64,000 bases of DNA from Clostridium sp. chh4-2 (lineage in GTDB: Bacteria > Bacillota > Clostridia > Lachnospirales > Lachnospiraceae): positions 62,001-126,000 of the forward strand of contig NZ_PKUU01000012.1 of assembly GCF_002899675.1 (NCBI RefSeq). The letters run 5' to 3'. The position numbers and the translations under genes are program-made. Shown here piece after piece: positions 60,586-64,000 of the stretch. Numbering within the stretch: position 1 is the stretch's first letter; every line of letters begins with the position of its first letter. The notes under the pieces were generated by a model. The model did not search any database, was not told the origin of the DNA, and saw only the letters and a list, made by a program, of their open reading frames with translations.

Positions 60586-61476
60586 ATGTTTGATATAAAA
60601 TCATTTTATGATGCGAAGAGTGTGAAGGAGGCCATCGGATATCTGGTAAATGATCCTGACGCTGAGATTATCAGCGGGGGCACCGATGTGCTGATTCGCG
60701 TGAGAGAGGGAAAGGACGCGGGAAGGTCCGTAGTTTCCATCCATAACATAGAAGAGCTGAAAGGGGTAAAGCTTCTGGAAAACGGCGATCTGTGGATCGG
60801 CGCAGGCACCTCATTTTCCCATATCACCAATGATCCGCTGATTCAGAAATACATTCCCATGTTAGGGGAAGCGGTGGATCTGGTGGGCGGACCTCAGATC
60901 CGCAACACCGGTACCATCGGAGGAAACATCTGTAACGGAGCTACATCGGCGGATTCCGCTTCAACCATGTGGACCCTGGATGCCGCGGCAGTTTTAGAGG
61001 GGCCAAAAGGGGAACGGACCGTGCCGGTCAGCCAGTTCTATACAGGCCCGGGCCGTACGGTGCGGGACAGATGCGAGGTATGTAAGTATTTCATCATCAC
61101 TAAAGACAATTATGAAGGCTGGGCAGGCCATTATATCAAATACGGAAAGCGGAAAGCCATGGAGATCGCAACTTTAGGATGTGCGGTGAGAGTAAAACTT
61201 TCCGAGGATAAAAAGAGATTCGAAGATGTCCGCCTCGGCTACGGCGTGGCCGGCCCCACTCCGCTTAGGTGCAGAAATGCGGAAGAGGGCTTAAAGGGAT
61301 GTGAGATAACGGATCAGGAAGCGGTGGAAGCATTTGGTAAAACAGCGTTGACGGAGGTCAATCCCCGTTCTTCCTGGAGAGCTTCCAAGGAATTCCGTAT
61401 TCAGCTGATTGAAGAGCTTTCCAAACGGGCTCTTTATGAAGCGGTGAAAAAAGCGGGGGGTGAAATCAATGCTTAA
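60586..61476 (+). CDS. xdhB: Xanthine dehydrogenase family, FAD-binding subunit
   Basis: This 296-residue middle subunit of the hydroxylase transfers electrons from the iron-sulfur subunit to NAD+ or another acceptor. FAD-binding stretches are IISGGTDVLIRVREGK (residues 27-42) and TIGGNICNGATSADSA (about 109-124), with the CO-dehydrogenase flavoprotein C-terminal domain from about 180. It begins 11 bases after the molybdopterin subunit with AAGGAGAAGGTTT, and its end overlaps the iron-sulfur gene by eight bases. Confidence 0.92.
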   Translation: MFDIKSFYDAKSVKEAIGYLVNDPDAEIISGGTDVLIRVREGKDAGRSVVSIHNIEELKGVKLLENGDLWIGAGTSFSHITNDPLIQKYIPMLGEAVDLVGGPQIRNTGTIGGNICNGATSADSASTMWTLDAAAVLEGPKGERTVPVSQFYTGPGRTVRDRCEVCKYFIITKDNYEGWAGHYIKYGKRKAMEIATLGCAVRVKLSEDKKRFEDVRLGYGVAGPTPLRCRNAEEGLKGCEITDQEAVEAFGKTALTEVNPRSSWRASKEFRIQLIEELSKRALYEAVKKAGGEINA

Positions 61477-61960
61477 AATTGTGCATATGAAGGTAAACGG
61501 AAAAGAAGTGGAAACGGCGGTGGACGAGAGAGAGTCCCTGTTAGACACGCTGAGGCAGCGTTTTGGCCTGACATCGGTGAAAAAAGGATGTGAGGTCGGA
61601 GAATGCGGAGCCTGTACCGTGCTTGTCAACGGAGAAGCGGTGGACAGCTGCATCTATATGACGTTGTGGGCGGAAGGAAAGAGCATTCTGACTGTGGAAG
61701 GATTAAAAGGGCCCAATGGAGAGCTGTCTCCCATTCAGAAGGCATTTATAGAAGAAGCCGCCGTTCAGTGCGGATTTTGTACCCCTGGCCTCATCATGAG
61801 CGCTGTGGAAATCGTAGGAACCGGTAAAAAATACAACCGGGAAGAATTAAAGAAATTGATATCAGGCCATCTTTGCAGATGTACCGGTTATGAAAATATC
61901 TTGAATGCGATGGAGCGCATAGTGGAAGAGGTTTACAGGGAGGTAAATAAAAATGAATAA
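61469..61960 (+). CDS. xdhC: Xanthine dehydrogenase family, 2Fe-2S subunit
   Basis: This 163-residue subunit has two [2Fe-2S] clusters: a plant-ferredoxin type (C41, C46, C49 and C61; GCEVGECGACTVLVNG) and the CxxC/CxC helical type (C101, C104, C136 and C138; CGFCTPGLIMS, HLCRCTGY). The ATG at 61469 is chosen for its G-rich ribosome site (GCGGGGGGTG) and overlaps the FAD gene end; a GTG at 61460 in the same frame is possible. The permease gene overlaps its stop by eight bases, tying uptake to catabolism. The symbol follows the E. coli small-subunit name. Confidence 0.92.
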   Translation: MLKIVHMKVNGKEVETAVDERESLLDTLRQRFGLTSVKKGCEVGECGACTVLVNGEAVDSCIYMTLWAEGKSILTVEGLKGPNGELSPIQKAFIEEAAVQCGFCTPGLIMSAVEIVGTGKKYNREELKKLISGHLCRCTGYENILNAMERIVEEVYREVNKNE

Positions 61961-63293
61961 TAGTGCAGACTGCAGCATTACCAATATATACAAGCTGGAC
62001 GGCAGGGTGCCGTTAGGAAAAGCCATTCCGTTTGGCCTGCAGCATATTCTGGCTATGTTTGTATCAAATCTTGCACCTATTACGATTATAGCAGGGGCGG
62101 CCCAGCCGGCGTTAAGCCAGGCCCAGACCGCCGTACTGCTTCAAAATGCCATGTTTGTGGCCGGAATCGCCACTTTGATACAGCTGTATCCTATCTGGAG
62201 GATCGGTTCCAAGCTTCCGGTAGTCATGGGGGTCAGTTTCACGTTCGTGACCGTGCTGAGCACCATCGCCGCCAATTACGGGTATCCGTCGGTGATCGGC
62301 GCGGTGCTGATCGGCGGTTTATTCGAAGGCACGCTGGGACTGCTGGCAAAATACTGGCGTAAGATAATCACGCCTGTTGTGGCAGCTTCCGTAGTTACCG
62401 CCATCGGATTTTCCCTGTTCACGGTAGGAGCCAGGTCATTCGGCGGAGGCTATGCGGAGGATTTCGGCTCCGCACAAAACCTGTTATTGGGCCTTATCAC
62501 TTTGGTTACCTGTATTCTGTGGAATATTTTTGCAAAGGGATATTTAAAGCAGCTTTCTGTGCTGGCAGGCCTGATTGTGGGGTATGTGATCGCTATCTTT
62601 ATGGGAAAGGTGGATTTAAGCCTGATTCTGTCGGGCGGATTCATCGCATTTCCAAAGCTTCTGCCGTTTATGCCTGAGTTTCATGCGGGAGCCATTATTT
62701 CAGCCTGCATTATCTTCCTCGTATCTGCAGCTGAGACCATCGGAGATACTTCCGCATTGGTTTCCGGCGGTTTAAACAGGGAGATTACCGGAAAAGAGAT
62801 CTCCGGTTCTCTGGCCTGCGACGGATATGCGTCTTCCTTTTCAACGTTATTCGGATGCCCTCCGGTCACATCCTTTTCCCAGAATGTCGGCCTGGTGGCG
62901 ATGACTAAGGTGGTTAACCGCTTTACGATTATGACCGGAGCCGTATGCATGATTCTGGCAGGACTTCTTCCTCCGGTTGGCAATTTCTTCGCATCCCTTC
63001 CCCAGTCTGTGCTGGGCGGATGTACGATCATGATGTTCGGAAGCATTTTGACTTCCGGAGTTCAGATGATCGCAAAGTGCGGGTTCTCCCAAAGAAATAT
63101 TGTGATCGTTTCTCTGTCTTTGGCTGTGGGAATCGGTTTTACGACAGCCAGCGAAATTGGAATCTGGGATATCTTCCCTCCGTTAGTGCAGTCGGTATTT
63201 TCTTCTAACGTGGTGGCGGTGGTTTTCGTTATCTCGGTACTGCTCAGTTTACTGCTTCCTAAGGATATGGATATAAAAATGCTGGATGAGTAA
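61953..63293 (+). CDS. NCS2 family xanthine/uracil permease
   Basis: This 446-residue membrane protein has about 14 hydrophobic segments. It belongs to the uracil-xanthine branch, beginning KAIPFGLQHILAMFVSNLAP, with the conserved Glu region VSAAETIGDTSALVSGG (about 258-274) and the NCS2 segment GCPPVTSFSQNVGLVAMTKV (about 303-322). The family uses proton symport. Encoded last in the riboswitch-controlled operon, it most likely imports xanthine or urate for the dehydrogenase. CAGGGAGGTAAATAAAA precedes the ATG. Confidence 0.92.
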   Translation: MNNSADCSITNIYKLDGRVPLGKAIPFGLQHILAMFVSNLAPITIIAGAAQPALSQAQTAVLLQNAMFVAGIATLIQLYPIWRIGSKLPVVMGVSFTFVTVLSTIAANYGYPSVIGAVLIGGLFEGTLGLLAKYWRKIITPVVAASVVTAIGFSLFTVGARSFGGGYAEDFGSAQNLLLGLITLVTCILWNIFAKGYLKQLSVLAGLIVGYVIAIFMGKVDLSLILSGGFIAFPKLLPFMPEFHAGAIISACIIFLVSAAETIGDTSALVSGGLNREITGKEISGSLACDGYASSFSTLFGCPPVTSFSQNVGLVAMTKVVNRFTIMTGAVCMILAGLLPPVGNFFASLPQSVLGGCTIMMFGSILTSGVQMIAKCGFSQRNIVIVSLSLAVGIGFTTASEIGIWDIFPPLVQSVFSSNVVAVVFVISVLLSLLLPKDMDIKMLDE

Positions 63294-63298
63294 TCCGG

Positions 63299-63348
63299 AA
63301 AAAACGGGTTTGGACGTGTGAAAAAAGCGCGGCCGAACCCGTTTTTTT
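63299..63348. terminator. Terminator between the permease and LysR genes (probably bidirectional)
   Basis: AAAAAACGGGTTTGG pairs with CCGAACCCGTTTTTTT across a 19-nt loop, six bases after the permease stop. It has A-rich and T-rich flanks on both sides, so it can serve the two convergent genes. Confidence 0.85.
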
Positions 63349-63386
63349 GTATGCTTCCCCTTTCAAGCGTATTCCACAAATAAAAA

Positions 63387-64000
63387 TCACACTTCCCCAT
63401 ATATATGCTCCGCTTCATATTTTAGTAGCTGCTGGATAAACAGCCGTACCTGGGGGAGTTCGAAATAATTGTTTTTATAGAGGATATAAGTCAGCCGCTC
63501 CAACGGCGTCCCATCTTTGAAGTAGAGCTTTTCAATGTACCCGTCAAAATCGTCCAGGCAGATTTGGGGCAGGATACACCAGCCAAGTCCCTGAAGCACC
63601 ATATTCTTAGCGCTGTTCACATTATCCACCCAAAGCTTGACGGGAATTTCGGACAGTCCGTGTTCCTGCCTCCAGCGTCCGATCTGTTCCATCAGATTAT
63701 CGTCATTCTGACGCCCGATATAGGGAATCTCCTTTAAATCCATACCAGTGAAATGTTTGCTGTAAACAACACACATCGGTTCTTTTCCAACCAGCACTTT
63801 CCCCTCATTCCAGGCAAATTCACCTCTTGCAATTGCAATCGATATATCTTCATTCCTAAGCATCTGATAAAGCTGTTTGCTCTGCCCGGTCAATATGGTG
63901 ATCTTGACGGCCGGATATAATTCGGAATAGGCTTTGAGAATAAAAGGTAGCCGGTAGTGGGAGTAGTTAAGAGAGGAACCCAGGTTCAACGTGCCGCCTA
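63387..64000 (-). CDS. LysR family regulator, ligand-binding domain only (5' end outside the window)
   Basis: The frame stays open to the window edge, so the N-terminal helix-turn-helix lies beyond 64000. The visible 200 or so residues begin GGTLNLGSSLNYSHYRLP, the usual start of the LysR effector domain, and continue with KITILTGQSKQLYQML and LGWCILPQICLDDFDGYIEK. It is convergent with the xanthine operon and need not regulate it. The apparent start codon at 63989 is internal. Confidence 0.85.
   Translation of the reverse strand, partial: GGTLNLGSSLNYSHYRLPFILKAYSELYPAVKITILTGQSKQLYQMLRNEDISIAIARGEFAWNEGKVLVGKEPMCVVYSKHFTGMDLKEIPYIGRQNDDNLMEQIGRWRQEHGLSEIPVKLWVDNVNSAKNMVLQGLGWCILPQICLDDFDGYIEKLYFKDGTPLERLTYILYKNNYFELPQVRLFIQQLLKYEAEHIYGEV

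Overview
The window looks like a chromosomal segment of a Clostridia bacterium, most likely a gut Lachnospiraceae (Clostridium XIVa-like). The evidence is AAGGAGG-type ribosome sites, TTGACA/TATAAT promoters, a GalT class II enzyme, a YitT protein, a DUF3502 binding protein, PepC and Sapep peptidases, riboswitch control, and anaerobic molybdo-enzymes with no respiratory membrane partners. No rRNA, tRNA, prophage, transposase, integrase or CRISPR array was seen.

Layout. 1-5092: tail of a sugar-binding lipoprotein, metY, an L,D-transpeptidase and a small AbiEi-like protein. 6062-12309 (minus): an operon of a PatB-type C-S lyase, FAD oxidoreductase, cytoplasmic molybdopterin oxidoreductase, four-cluster ferredoxin and M24 peptidase, with a divergent LysR gene (12545-13450). 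14627-24264: a peptide-uptake operon (two permeases with long N-terminal extensions, two ATPases, a circularly permuted binding protein) plus a dipeptidase and PepC. 24798-27299: esterase, moeA, NusG-II protein. 27780-32246: two-component system and a large lipoprotein with a glycosidase-like barrel. 32454-35235 (minus): purine-type permease and amidohydrolase. 35562-41861: EamA, GntR, Gx transporter, galT, YitT, EamA. 42794-44865 (minus): ABC-F protein behind a leader with a 39-codon ORF and tandem terminators. 45055-52118: CdaR-type regulator, GH32 fructosidase, sugar ABC importer and 2-hydroxyacid dehydrogenase. 52200-57756: a small unknown protein and a 1708-residue DUF5724/DUF4132 protein. 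57804-63293: purine-type riboswitch and terminator in front of a three-subunit xanthine dehydrogenase and NCS2 permease. 63387-64000 (minus): a partial LysR gene.

The most unusual content lies between genes. Nine very long imperfect palindromes (about 200-350 bp) occur as dispersed repeats. Copies differ strongly in arm sequence, yet in each copy both arms changed together, so pairing is kept. I name them here PalA (829, 27418), PalB (5131, 14108, 24292, 42490) and PalC (5687, 13495, 41894). PalB and PalC are joined by a tract of mini-hairpins into composites of about 950 bp (5104-6060, 13470-14428, 41871-42811, and a PalB-only form at 24265-24760). PalB and PalC share one junction core with conserved loops and different stems, and they sit next to stop codons. 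I do not recognise this element as a described family.

Other highlights are the circularly permuted substrate-binding protein (19605-21455), the altered purine aptamer whose terminator overlaps its own P1/P3 strands and so predicts an ON switch for xanthine breakdown, and a candidate attenuation leader for the ABC-F gene. Three molybdenum-related loci (the minus-strand oxidoreductase operon, moeA and xanthine dehydrogenase) suggest an organism that relies on molybdenum cofactor under anaerobic conditions.
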